A stretch of DNA of 64,000 bases from Carposina sasakii (taxonomy: Eukaryota; Arthropoda; Insecta; Lepidoptera; Carposinidae). Shown one piece after another: positions 1 to 10,020 of the stretch. Below the pieces are notes generated by a model that was not told the origin of the DNA, did not search any database, and was given only the letters and a program-made list of their open reading frames with translations. Positions within the stretch are counted from its first letter, which is position 1; every line of letters starts with the position of its first letter. The position numbers were made by a program, and so were the translations under genes. The stretch lies in assembly GCA_014607495.2 (NCBI GenBank), contig CP053148.1, positions 7,254,001-7,318,000 of the forward strand. Direction: 5' to 3'.

Positions 1-2
1 AC

Positions 3-546
3 TCCATTACAAATAATTTTGGTATCAAGATGTTGGACATTTTAGAATCAAATAACCTTTGTCTACTAAATGATGGTTCGCCTACACGTCTTATGGAATC
101 CGGTTGTAGTGCTGTTGATCTTTCCTTTTGCACACCATCTCTTGCCTCATCCTTAGATTGGTCTACATATTCTTCCACATTCGGCAGTGATCATTACCCG
201 ATTATTATAAAATTTCCTTTCAAAAAACATCAATCATCTAAAAGGTCACCATTTTTGCGTCATATTTTAATTGAATCCAATTGGAATCAATATAGGGATA
301 CTGTAAAGCAAAAGATATCCAGTTTGCCACACATAAGCTTAGATGATCAAACGGCATGTGCTGAAGCATTTTCTCATATACTACTGGAAGCGGCTAATGA
401 AGTGTTCCCTTGTAAATCTTTCAGATCTTCTAAAATTCCTTCTCCTCCTTGGTGGGATAGTGAATGTACGGTAGCAGTAAGGGAGCGAAAAGTAGCAGAA
501 AAAAAATATTGTGATGATATGTCACCTGAAAATTTTAGGTTACTTT
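3..546 (+). pseudogene. Non-LTR endonuclease (APE-type) C-terminus, 5' partial and interrupted
   Basis: The frame is open from base 3, so the gene continues upstream of the window and the ATG at 30 is internal. The product contains the AVDLSF and SDHYPI motifs that end the apurinic-like endonuclease domain of non-LTR retrotransposons. This domain nicks the target DNA to prime reverse transcription. A linker with WWDSEC follows, typical of the stretch between endonuclease and reverse transcriptase. Coding homology stops at the target duplication at 532-546, where retroposons were inserted. Removing the 1,293 inserted bases (a multiple of three) would not by itself restore the frame, because the A24 tract at 1,859-1,882 leaves downstream coding in another frame. 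Confidence 0.8.
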
Positions 547-1824
547 GGTTGATTTTTTTTTTTTTTTTTTTTAGTTTATCCCGAAGGAAAGGCAAGGGGA
601 ACTACGCCCATACAGCCTAATCATTGTTTCGTAAAATGTATTCTGAATTTATGATGGATGACAATGATGATGAGTGGAAACGTCGGGAAAATCCTCAAGA
701 ACAAGTGTAAAGTTAGTCAAAATGTAAAATTATTGCAGAAACAACTTACATGCGCCCATGAAGAAATCGTAATCCGGCTAAAGTTTTACTCGGCTTACCT
801 GCATATAAAACCATGCACACGCACTAGATTCACATCACAAGTAATCAAAATATAACTTATCTACCAGAAAACATCACTTTACGGACACATGCAAGCCATT
901 TACAAATAATTTTTCATTTTCACAAGAAAATTACACCTGCACCCTTCCAGTTTTTCCCGCCGAATTTACTTTGGTTGATGTTGTTTTTCTTTTTTTTTTT
1001 TTTTTTTTTTTTTAGTTTATCCCGAAGGAAAGGCAAGGGGAACTAAGCCCATACAGCCTAATCATTGTTTAGTAAAATGTATTCTGAATTTATGATGGAT
1101 GACAATGATGATGAGTGGAAACGTCGGGAAAATCCTCAAGAACAAGTAAAGTTAGTCAAAATGGAAAATTAGAATGCAGAAACAACTTACATGCGCCCAT
1201 GAAGAAATCGTAATCCGGCTAAAGTTTTACTCGGCTTACCTGCATATAAAACCATGCACACGCACTAGATTCACATCACAAGTAATCAAAATATAACTTA
1301 TCTACCAGAAAACATCACTTTACGGACACATGCAAGCCATTTACAAATAATTTTTCATTTTCACAAGAAAATTACACCTGCACCCTTCCAGCTTTTCCCG
1401 CCGAATCTGGTTGTTGTTGTTGTTGTTTTTTGTTTGTTAAGTTTATCCCGAAGGAAAGGCAAGGGGAACTAAGCCCATACAGCCATTTTCTTTAGTAAAT
1501 GATTTATGATGGATGATAATGTTGATGATGAATGGAAACGTCGGGAAAATCCTCAAGAACAAGTGTAAAGTTAGTCAAAATTAAAAATAATTGCAGAAAC
1601 AACTTACATGGGCCCATGAAGAGATCGTATTCCGGCTAAAGTTTTACTCAGCTTACCTGCGTATAAAACCATGCACACGTACTAGATTCACATCACAAGT
1701 AATCCAAATACAACTTATCCACCAGAAAACATTACTTTACGGACACATGCAAGCCATTTACAAATACTTTTGATTTTCACAAGACAATTACACCCGCTCC
1801 CTTCCAGCTTTTCCCGTCGAATCC
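547..1824 (-). repeat. Three stacked copies of a ~400-bp poly(A) retroposon
   Basis: On the minus strand each copy starts near ATTCGGCGGGAAAAGCTGG and ends in CTTCGGGATAAACT plus an A-rich tail. The bodies are about 573-965, 1,014-1,406 and 1,439-1,822. The oldest copy (1,439-1,822) carries the 15-bp duplication of the host element. The copy at 573-965 has its own 14-bp duplication, TTACTTTGGTTGAT, at 540-553 and 966-979. The middle copy lies in the (GTT)n tail of the oldest. Poly(A) tails and variable-length duplications indicate target-primed retroposition. I see no convincing A or B box, so a tRNA-derived SINE is not supported. Short ORFs inside are not meaningful. Confidence 0.85.
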
Positions 1825-4593
1825 ATTTTAGGTTACTTTCAGCTGTCATAGCATCAACAAAAAAAAAAAAAAAAAAAAAAAACTTTTAAAAAGAAAAAGT
1901 ATGACGGGTGGAGGAAGTTTTGTTTGTCTGTTTCTCCAAATACTCATCCCTCTGAAGTTTGGAAAAACATTAAAAGATTTAGATTAGGTATTACAGATTC
2001 ATCTAAAGTTATTCCGCCTAACTTAATTGATCCATTTTTGGATAACATAGCTCCTCCCTCTGTACCATCAAGATATATTTGTCCATTTCAATCATCTCAG
2101 ATATCCGAAGTTGATCATGAATTAAATTCTGAATTCACTATTGAAGAACTTAAAGGTGTACTGTCCCATGTAAGAGATTCTTCGCCTGGTAATGATGGCA
2201 TACCATATTCATTCCTAGTCAACTTGTGTGATGATTCTTTGCTATATTACTTAAAACTAATAAATCATATAGTTTCTTCATCCAATATCCCTCCTGCCTG
2301 GAAATGTCAAATTCTAATTCCCATTTTGAAACCAGGCAAACGATCTGATGATTTTCGTTCCTACAGACCTATTGCTCTTTCACCAGTTTTATTCAAAATT
2401 TCTGAACACCTAATTAAGAATCGATTGGAGTGGTATATTGAGAGAAATTGTCTATTATCTGATAGTCAATTTGGCTTTAGGAAGGGTAGAAGTACAATTG
2501 ATAATATAAGTATTATTTCCACAGATGTTCGTATAGCTTTTGCTAACAACGAATCTATTATAGCTTGTTTTCTGGACATAAATTCCGCGTATGATAATGT
2601 TCTAATAGATGTATTAATAAATAAACTCTGCAAGTTAAACGTCCCTCCTCTCTTGGTCAATTACATATACAACAGCCTATATGAAAGACAAATAAGCGTA
2701 GTTATAGATGATTCTACTAAATATAGCAGACTTGTCTGGAAAGGTCTCCCTCAAGGTTCTGTATTGAGTCCCTTATTGTATAACATTTATACCAATGATT
2801 TACCACTATCTTTTGGCAATGTAGGTGTTCAAGTTTTACAATATGCTGATGACTTATTAGTTTATATTAACGCTAAAGGAAAAGATCTTATTGAACAATC
2901 ATGTCGTATATTATCTTCTTCTTTAGTTCTGTTTCAAACGTGGTTGGATGATCATGGATTCTCTATCTCTGTATCCAAATCTTCTACAATGCTGTTTTCT
3001 AGAATTCGCTCTCCACCTGCTATCACAGTCACAATGAATAACTCCCAAATTCCTTGTAAATCTAATATAAAATTTTTGGGATTTATTCTAGATTCTAAAT
3101 TGACGGGTCTTGCTCATTGTGAATACATTGTTGCAAAGTGTGAACGCAACTTGAATATACTTAGGTGTCTCTCGGGTGTTTGGTGGGGTGCCCATCCTTT
3201 CTCTTTAAAGTTGCTCTATAATGCTCTCGTAAGAAGTGTTTTGGACTATGGAACCTTCCTATTGGAGCCAGGTAGTGCAGCTGGCCTTAAGAGTTTGGAT
3301 GGCATTCAATCTAAGGCCCTCAGAATTGTAAGTGGTGCCATGAAATCAAGTCCAATTAACGCATTGCAGGTTGAATGTGATGACCCCCCTTTACAACTAC
3401 GTCGACAATATTTGTGCGACAGGTTTATTTTTAAATGTATTCAAATTGATCGTCACCCTGTACTTTCAAAAGTAGAATGGCTTAACAATCTTACTCACAT
3501 ATCACCTTACTTTTTAAAGAGAGGACTACCATTATTAGTCATTAGCTTCAGGAAATATTTAGACATGAAGGCTCCTGTAACTAAATCGAATTGTCATCCT
3601 CTCTTTCAGTCAACATTTACTTCACTGATATTGAACCCGAACATTATTTATAACTTGAACATTGGTAAAGGTAGCATTCATCATAATTCACAATTCAACT
3701 ATGAAATTAACACACATTGGCAGGGTTGGAATCTTTTATATACAGACGCTTCAAAACATAATAACAATAGTTGTGTTGGCGTAGGTATGTATCACCAACA
3801 ATACAATATCGTACAAAAAGTTAAACTTCCCCCAGAGACATCTGTTTATACTGGTGAATGTTTTGGTCTCTTGAAAGCAGTAGAATATATTATCATGCTT
3901 AAACTTAATAAATCTTTAATAATTACAGATTCCAAAAGTGCTCTTCAAGCCTTAGAAGCTTTTCCTTTTAAGTCTAAATCATCCTTACCTGTAATATTTG
4001 AAATTAGAGATAGGCTTGCTACTTGTTCGACAATGAACCTTGTAGTTAATTTTGTTTGGATTCCAAGTCATCGCGGAATAAGAGGGAATGAAAAGGCCGA
4101 TACGTTGGCAAATGAAGCTATTCACTGTGGTGATGTAGATAGATATTCAAACTTTTCGATAGACCTTATTTCACTAGCCAAGAAATTTTTGAATGAATCG
4201 TGGATGGATAAATGGATTTTAAGCAGTAAGACTAAAGGGAATCATTACTATCAAATTCAACCAATTATACCTGTTAAACCTTGGTTTTACAGGTATAAAT
4301 TTGGTAAGACCGCTACGTCTGTACTGATTCGCTTGCGTTTAGGACATGTCACTTCCCCTGCTCATCTTTATAAGCTCAAGATTCTAAATTCCCCTTCTTG
4401 TCTTTGTGGAGAGGAATTTGCAGATGTCAACCATATTTTCTTTTCTTGTCTTCTGAATGATTGTTTTACTTTAATTGAAGAACTTCGTCGTCTTAAAGTG
4501 CCTTTTCCAATCAACATGTCCTCACTCCTTCATGATATATCTATATATAGTGTCCTTGCAAAATTTATTATTGTAAATAATGTTAAAATATAA
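1825..4593 (+). pseudogene. Non-LTR reverse transcriptase plus RNase H, frameshifted at its 5' end
   Basis: The frame is continuous from about 1,882 to the TAA at 4,591-4,593; the first codon of the clean stretch used here (1,924) is TTG and is not a real start. The reverse transcriptase shows SSPGNDGIPYSF, RPIALSP, FGFRKGRST and GLPQGSVLSPLLYNIY, and the catalytic YADD at 2,842-2,853. The RNase H domain has LLYTDAS (Asp codon 3,745), YTGE (3,856), ITDSKSAL (3,928) and the H-containing PSHRGIRGNEKAD. A C-terminal CCHC knuckle (CLCGEEFADVNHIFFSC) completes the pattern of I-clade elements. The only visible lesion is upstream: the 24-A tract at 1,859-1,882 shifts frame relative to the endonuclease part and creates a stop. 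Otherwise the ORF is intact, so inactivation is recent. Confidence 0.9.
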
Positions 4594-4612
4594 TTGTACA
4601 TATTATAAGTAT

Positions 4613-4958
4613 TATAAGCTAAAATAAATTGACAACCTGCTGCAACTCGCAATAACTACCCTCCAACCTATAAATACACGCGGTTGTTACACTGACGGGG
4701 CATTTCTTTTCGGTCTTTCACGGAGTAAGGTTGTTGTGTGAGTGGTTGGTGCGATTTGCAGTAAGTTCTATCTTTAATGTTTATCTCTTTATCTTTATGT
4801 TTATTTGCTTTATTTAATGTTGTTAAAATTAACGACTGTTTAAAATGATTTTGTAAAGTAGGTATGTGAAATTGTTTTATGAAGTAAATCTTTTTTTTTG
4901 TTGTTGTGTTCTACAAATAGTTCTTTTTTTTTAAATAACTTTTCTTTATTTCCCAAAA
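4613..4958 (+). repeat. 5' LTR
   Basis: It is 346 bp long, starting TATAAGCTAAAATAAA and ending TTTCCCAAAA. Relative to the 3' LTR it has a 4-bp insertion in the GTAAAGTAGGTATGTG region near 4,860 and two substitutions near 4,911 and 4,921. Identity with the 3' LTR begins exactly at 4,613 and ends at 4,958. Confidence 0.92.
4669..4676 (+). promoter_or_regulatory. TATA box of the LTR promoter
   Basis: TATAAATA lies 57 bp into the LTR; the same motif is at 10,197-10,204 in the 3' LTR. Transcription would be expected to start about 25-30 bp downstream, near the ACACTGACGG segment. The position fits the U3/R boundary of an LTR. Confidence 0.55.
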
Positions 4959-4975
4959 TCAGAACAGGGATAAGT
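4959..4975 (+). other. Possible primer-binding site after the 5' LTR
   Basis: The bases right after the LTR read TCAGAACAGGGATAAG. There is no TGG complementary to a tRNA CCA end directly at the junction. TCAGAA followed by GGGAT resembles the complement of a tRNA-Leu acceptor and T-stem, so priming may be offset or internal. This is an inference from memory of insect tRNA-Leu sequences and needs an alignment. Confidence 0.25.
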
Positions 4976-5052
4976 AAACCTGTGCCCAATATACGCCTTT
5001 TGTTAACAAAAAAAAAAAAAACAGCCGTTAAATTTTAAAAAGAAAAACAATC

Positions 5053-8000
5053 ATGCCGCGAGTGTCTCGTTCGCGTAGTAGATCTAAAGAGATTCGTCGC
5101 CGAAAGGCCAAGCGATCTCGTAGTAAATCGCACCACCACAGTCATAAACCTCGCTCACGATCCCGTCGCACTCGTGAAAGTCGTTCTCGTTCACGCGATA
5201 GTTCTTTGAAAGAAGTGTTAGGTTCGATAATGTCGCGGTTACATGCTATCGAGGGTAGTACTGCTAGTGAAGTTGAATCCCGTTTACCGCCCACTGATCG
5301 TACCAGCACGCCTCCTCCTCGTACCGACGATGTATCATCTGCTACTCGTGCTCTTACAAGCGCACTCTTGGCAATAGACAGGGCTAAACCGAAACATTAT
5401 TATGTGTCAAACTTTGATCCCGCGGTTAATAACTTTGAAGTATGGTGTACCGAAGTGGAGCGTGCTAGGTTAGCAAATCAATGGGAGGATTCGGAGTGCT
5501 TATCACGGGTTGCAAACTGTCTTAAAGGGAATGCAAAAACATGGCTCGATGAGTGGGTAACTAGTGACCGCACATGGTCTAACTTTTCCAAAGAATTTGC
5601 TTGTCTCTGTCCTCAAAAAATCGATTTCGCTCAAACACTTTTTGACGTGATGAACACCAACTCGGATAAGTTTCCTACATACGCCGAATATGCGCGGCGT
5701 GCATTATTACGCTTACGCATCATACAAGGGCTTAGTGAGGAACTCATGGTGGTTGCAATAGTGATACGCGGCATTACGGATGCACAAGTTCGCGCGGCAG
5801 CCGTCAACGGCAACTTAACTGTAAATAACTTAGTTTCATTCTTAGCAATTTATGTTAAGCCTGGCAGCAGCAATAGTAAAAATCATACAGCAACCAATAA
5901 AGTAAATTCAAATCGCCCGGAAGCAAGATGCTTCAACTGCCGCCAGACTGGACATAAATATGTCAATTGTCCAAAGAAACGAAAGACCGATGAAGTTAAA
6001 CATAAAGTCACGTGTACGTTTTGTAAGAAGGAAGGACACAAAGAAAGCGTTTGTTTTGCCAAAATCCGGTCTCAAGGTCAGGTACAAAGAGATATGCTTG
6101 GTAAACAAAAAAGTGTCAATCTGTGTAACGAATTAACTACTAAAACGCGTAACAATGATATCAGCACTGCTGTCATCCAAGGGGTGCCTGTAGACGTTTT
6201 GATAGACAGCGGAGCACTTGATATCTCTTTGATTTCGTCTGCGGTTCTCAAATATTTTACTTGCCAGCCAAAACCTACACTCCGTGTTTTGAAGGGTATC
6301 AGTGACAGCGAAATTGTTGCTCGCGAAATTGTCACACTCACTGTGGAGTTTAGCAAAATTTCAATTGAGGTAGATTTTGTCGTAGTACCCGCATCATGTA
6401 TGAATACCCCCATAATTATCGGAACTGATGTTCTCAACAGAGACGGTGTGACATTTGTCCGCACAAAGCACAGTCAATATCTCACGCACCAACCTGACAC
6501 TGTTTCTAAGGTAAATTCGATTGATAACGTTAGTTCCGATGATCTAAAAGTAAACACGCCTGTCCTAGGTGATGAATTAAACTCGTTGATGTCCATTATA
6601 AATGAATTTTCGCCATTCTTAATATCGGGTACTGCCACTACCACGGTCAAAACTGGTTCAATGCAGATAAATTTGACTAGTGATGTCCCGGTAGCTTACC
6701 ATCCGTACCGCTTATCTTACCAGGAAAAACTTAAAGTACGAGACATAGTTAAAGATTTACTTGATAAACAAATAATCAGGGAATCAAACTCTGAATACGC
6801 GAGCCCTATTATCTTAGTAAAAAAGAAAGACGGTACGGATAGAATGTGCGTGGACTTCCGGGCACTCAATCGGATCACCGTCAAAGACAGATATCCGTTA
6901 CCGTTAATAGAAGATCACATTGATCGTTTGGGAGCCTCAAAGTATTTTTCCAGCTTAGACATGGCATCGGGTTTTCATCAAATCCCAATTGATGAGAGTT
7001 CGATTCATAAAACTGGATTTGTTACTCCAGAATCTCACTATGAGTATGTAAAGATGCCTTTTGGATTATGCAATTCGCCAGTAGTTTACCAGCGTATTAT
7101 CAATAATACTCTCCGAAGATTAATCGAATCAGGAAAGGTCCTTGTATACATAGACGACGTTTTGATACTGAGCATGACAGTTGGTGAGGGCTTAAGTATT
7201 TTGAAAGAGGTGCTGAGAACCCTTACTACCGCAGGTTTCTCGATTAATCTTCGAAAATGTACGTTCCTTAGTACCGAGGTGGAGTACTTAGGGCGAGTAA
7301 TTAGCCATGGTCAGGTGAGACCGAGCCCGCGGAAGATCGAAGCATTGGTGGACACTCCACCTCCCGGTAACGTAAAACAGGTGCGTCAATTGCTAGGTCT
7401 TGGTGGGTACTTTCGTCGATACATAGAGAATTATGCGACGAAAACTGCAAGTATCTCGCGACTCACGAAGAAAAATGTTAAGTTCCATTGGGGACATGAA
7501 CAAGAACAGGCCCGTAGATATTTAATAGAACGTTTAACCAGTGAACCAATACTTGCAATTTTCGACCCATCTCTCTCTACGGAGCTCCACACTGATGCTA
7601 GCAGTGCTGGATATGGAGCCGTTCTCATGCAAACCCATACAAATGGCAGCAAACGCGTGGTAGCCTACTTTAGTAAAGTAACATTAGGTGCGGAAAGTAG
7701 ATACCATTCGTATGAATTGGAAACGCTAGCGGTCGTCAGGGCATTACAACATTTCCGGCATTACTTGGTTGGTTTAGAATTTAAAATAGTAACCGATTGT
7801 AATGCCCTGAAGGCCACTGAGCGCAAGAAGGACCTGCTGCCAAGAGTTGCACGCTGGTGGATTTATTTGCAAGATTTCCAATTTACAATAGAATACAGAA
7901 AAGGTGTAATGATGAGCCATGCAGACTATCTGAGCAGAAATCCACCAGCGGCACAAGTCAATCACATTGATAGACCTCTTAACTGGGCACAAATTGCGCA

Positions 8001-9279
8001 ATCTGCTGATAACGAGACACAGGACCTAATTCAAAAATTACGAGATGGTCAGTTAGATTCGAGGAGATATATTTGTCAAAATGACATACTATATTACCGA
8101 TATACTCCAGTAGGTGAGGGTTCACGATTATTATGCTATGTCCCTAAAGGTCATCGGCTTAGCTTATTGCGAATCTTCCACGATGAGCATAACCATATCG
8201 GGGCGGACAAGACGTTAGACTTAATTATAAAACATTTTTGGTTTCCTGGCCTTAAGTCTTTCGTTCAGAAGTATACTTCGCACTGTCTCATATGCATTTC
8301 AAAAAAACGGGTGCCTAGAGCCCCTCATCAACCGATTACTTCTTGGCAAAAGTCTGATGTACCCTTCGTTACAGTTCATGCGGACGCTTTAGGACCTTTG
8401 CCTGAATCAGAGGGTTACAAGTTTGTATTTGTACTGGTGGATTCATTTACGAAATTCTGTTTGCTATACCCAATGTATAGACAAGACTCGAGTGAACTAA
8501 GACGTGTATTTGAAAATTCCATATCCTTATTTGGTACTCCTAAGTTGTTAATTTGTGACAGAGGTCGTATGTTCGAAGCCTCTAGTTTTACAAACTGGAT
8601 ACGCGAACTGGGTTGCGACATCCATTACATAACGCCTGAGATGCATCATTCAAACGGCCAGGCAGAACGTTATGTACGGACAGTTCTCAACCTTATTCGC
8701 GTTGAAAGTTACAATAGTAATACGTCATGGTCCAATGTTTTGTGTAAGATTCAGTTAGTACTTAATATAACAAAACAAAAAACCACGCAACATTCTGCCT
8801 TACAATTGCTAACTGGTACTGAAGCAACCACCCCTGTCATACGTGCACTAATCCGAGACGTAGCCATTGAAACTACAAGCCCTAATCGTGAGGCTATGAG
8901 GGAAATCTCCAGGAGTCGCGCTAGAGACTTGCTTAAGAGAAACGAAGGCCACCAAAACTCTTACGTGAATCGTCATCGACACCCTCCTCGAATTTTTAAA
9001 GTTAACGACCTATCATTTGTGATAAAATATTCGCAATCGATGGGAAAATTGGACCCTGGTATGAGAGGCCCTTATCGTGTGACCAAGGTTCTGCCTAGCG
9101 ACCGATATGAGCTTAAGCTGCTTAGTGGAGCCCGTGGAAAAACAACACAGGCTGCAGCACAGTATATGGTGCCTTGGAAGGGAGAATGGTGTCCCGAGAG
9201 TTGTGCAGCATTTTTCGAAAGTAAGCATAACAGACCTTTTATGTTGCAGTTACAATTTCGTCCTTTGGCCCTGGTGTGA
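5053..9279 (+). CDS. Gag-Pol polyprotein of the LTR retrotransposon
   Basis: One frame of 1,408 codons begins at ATG 5,053. The N-terminus is rich in Arg-Ser dipeptides, like SR splicing factors. A Gag capsid-like region follows (about residues 100-280), then two CCHC zinc knuckles at 293-306 and 321-334. The aspartic protease motif DSG starts at Asp385. Reverse transcriptase has MPFGLCNSP and YIDD at 699-702. RNase H acidic residues are Asp848, Glu890 (approximate) and Asp915. Integrase has an HHCC finger (His1043, His1048 region, Cys1078, Cys1081) and the catalytic Asp1111, Asp1169 and Glu1205, a canonical D-D-35-E spacing. Gag and Pol share one frame with no frameshift site between them, so their ratio must be set another way. 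The last 19 residues come from unspliced reading past a splice-donor-like GTAAGC at 9,221. Confidence 0.93.
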   Translation: MPRVSRSRSRSKEIRRRKAKRSRSKSHHHSHKPRSRSRRTRESRSRSRDSSLKEVLGSIMSRLHAIEGSTASEVESRLPPTDRTSTPPPRTDDVSSATRALTSALLAIDRAKPKHYYVSNFDPAVNNFEVWCTEVERARLANQWEDSECLSRVANCLKGNAKTWLDEWVTSDRTWSNFSKEFACLCPQKIDFAQTLFDVMNTNSDKFPTYAEYARRALLRLRIIQGLSEELMVVAIVIRGITDAQVRAAAVNGNLTVNNLVSFLAIYVKPGSSNSKNHTATNKVNSNRPEARCFNCRQTGHKYVNCPKKRKTDEVKHKVTCTFCKKEGHKESVCFAKIRSQGQVQRDMLGKQKSVNLCNELTTKTRNNDISTAVIQGVPVDVLIDSGALDISLISSAVLKYFTCQPKPTLRVLKGISDSEIVAREIVTLTVEFSKISIEVDFVVVPASCMNTPIIIGTDVLNRDGVTFVRTKHSQYLTHQPDTVSKVNSIDNVSSDDLKVNTPVLGDELNSLMSIINEFSPFLISGTATTTVKTGSMQINLTSDVPVAYHPYRLSYQEKLKVRDIVKDLLDKQIIRESNSEYASPIILVKKKDGTDRMCVDFRALNRITVKDRYPLPLIEDHIDRLGASKYFSSLDMASGFHQIPIDESSIHKTGFVTPESHYEYVKMPFGLCNSPVVYQRIINNTLRRLIESGKVLVYIDDVLILSMTVGEGLSILKEVLRTLTTAGFSINLRKCTFLSTEVEYLGRVISHGQVRPSPRKIEALVDTPPPGNVKQVRQLLGLGGYFRRYIENYATKTASISRLTKKNVKFHWGHEQEQARRYLIERLTSEPILAIFDPSLSTELHTDASSAGYGAVLMQTHTNGSKRVVAYFSKVTLGAESRYHSYELETLAVVRALQHFRHYLVGLEFKIVTDCNALKATERKKDLLPRVARWWIYLQDFQFTIEYRKGVMMSHADYLSRNPPAAQVNHIDRPLNWAQIAQSADNETQDLIQKLRDGQLDSRRYICQNDILYYRYTPVGEGSRLLCYVPKGHRLSLLRIFHDEHNHIGADKTLDLIIKHFWFPGLKSFVQKYTSHCLICISKKRVPRAPHQPITSWQKSDVPFVTVHADALGPLPESEGYKFVFVLVDSFTKFCLLYPMYRQDSSELRRVFENSISLFGTPKLLICDRGRMFEASSFTNWIRELGCDIHYITPEMHHSNGQAERYVRTVLNLIRVESYNSNTSWSNVLCKIQLVLNITKQKTTQHSALQLLTGTEATTPVIRALIRDVAIETTSPNREAMREISRSRARDLLKRNEGHQNSYVNRHRHPPRIFKVNDLSFVIKYSQSMGKLDPGMRGPYRVTKVLPSDRYELKLLSGARGKTTQAAAQYMVPWKGEWCPESCAAFFESKHNRPFMLQLQFRPLALV

Positions 9280-10020
9280 CCGTTCGTGAATGAATGTTAA
9301 GGCTGATTTTGTCGCTACAGTGACTGGCCATGAGGATCTGTGTAACTATGGGGCCTGGCCTTGCAGACGTATTTTTTTTTAATACGTAAGGGCTTTTGCC
9401 CTGCAGACGCATTTTTATAAATGCGTGAGGGCTTTCGCCCTGCAGACGTATTTTCAAGACATAAGGGCTTTGCCCTGCAGACGTATTTTTCAATACGTAA
9501 GGGCTTTGCCCTGCAGACGTATTTTTCAATACGTAAGGGCTTTGCCCTGCAGACGTATTTTTCAATACGTAAGGGCATTGCCCTGCAGACGTATTTTTTT
9601 TAATACGTTAGGGCTTTGCCCTGCAGACGTATTTTTCAATACGTAAGGGCTTTGCCCTGCAGACGTATTTTGTAATACGTTAGGGCTTTGCCCTGCAGAC
9701 ACATTTTCAATGAGTAAGGGATGCCCTGCTCACGCATTGCCAATGCGTGAGGGCCCAGCCCTGCAGACGTGTTTCACAATACGTAGAATAGACCTTCCTA
9801 AGTTGCTGGGAGGCTTGAATTTTCCAGACGTGTTTCTAGTAGCCACAGTATGCAAAGGAAATCGCGTTTGATGAAGGATGTCACTGTGAGATATGTGTGT
9901 ATGGAAATTAGGAAATTAGTTATGTGTGTCTGTCAATGAATGAGGGCCTTGACTCTGTGATGAATGAATGTTTAGGGCGTAGCCTTTGGACTGGTATTAA
10001 CATAATTATTTTCTACGTAG
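9221..10020 (+). other. Intron-like segment near the 3' end of pol
   Basis: The segment opens with GTAAGC directly after GAAA at 9,217-9,220 and closes with TTTTCTACGTAG at 10,009-10,020. A TATTAAC branch-point-like sequence lies at 9,995-10,001, about 20 bases before the AG. It is 800 bp long. Removing it would keep the pol reading frame open into the 40-codon exon that follows. Pol translated through the segment instead stops at 9,279. Splicing is inferred from these signals and frame continuity; no transcript evidence is available here. Confidence 0.6.
9361..9785. repeat. 36-bp minisatellite of paired hairpins
   Basis: About 11-12 units are visible, each with two small inverted repeats: GGGCTTTGCCC and ACGTATTTTTCAATACGT. 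Units near 9,408-9,426 and 9,730-9,750 have ACGCAT on one arm and ATGCGT on the other, so both arms changed together. The units near 9,448 and 9,700 are degenerate. Short ORFs on both strands through the array reflect the period of 36 (divisible by three), not coding. Confidence 0.9.

Noticed and set aside
658..1773. Conserved small proteins repeated at 658, 1,591 and 10,778
   Set aside because: They are translations of the same retroposon body in its antisense and sense frames; the similarity is DNA-level.
9239..9646. Overlapping open frames on both strands across the 36-bp minisatellite
   Set aside because: The period is a multiple of three, so a stop-free unit stays open in every repeat. 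The repeated peptide is a by-product.
9355..9790. A CRISPR array
   Set aside because: Repeats are contiguous with no unique spacers, and the sequence lies in an insect retrotransposon.
9924..10020. An independent short gene starting upstream of the acidic exon
   Set aside because: The part before 10,021 has no protein-like character and includes the intron's branch-like and acceptor sequences. Only the section after 10,020 continues pol.
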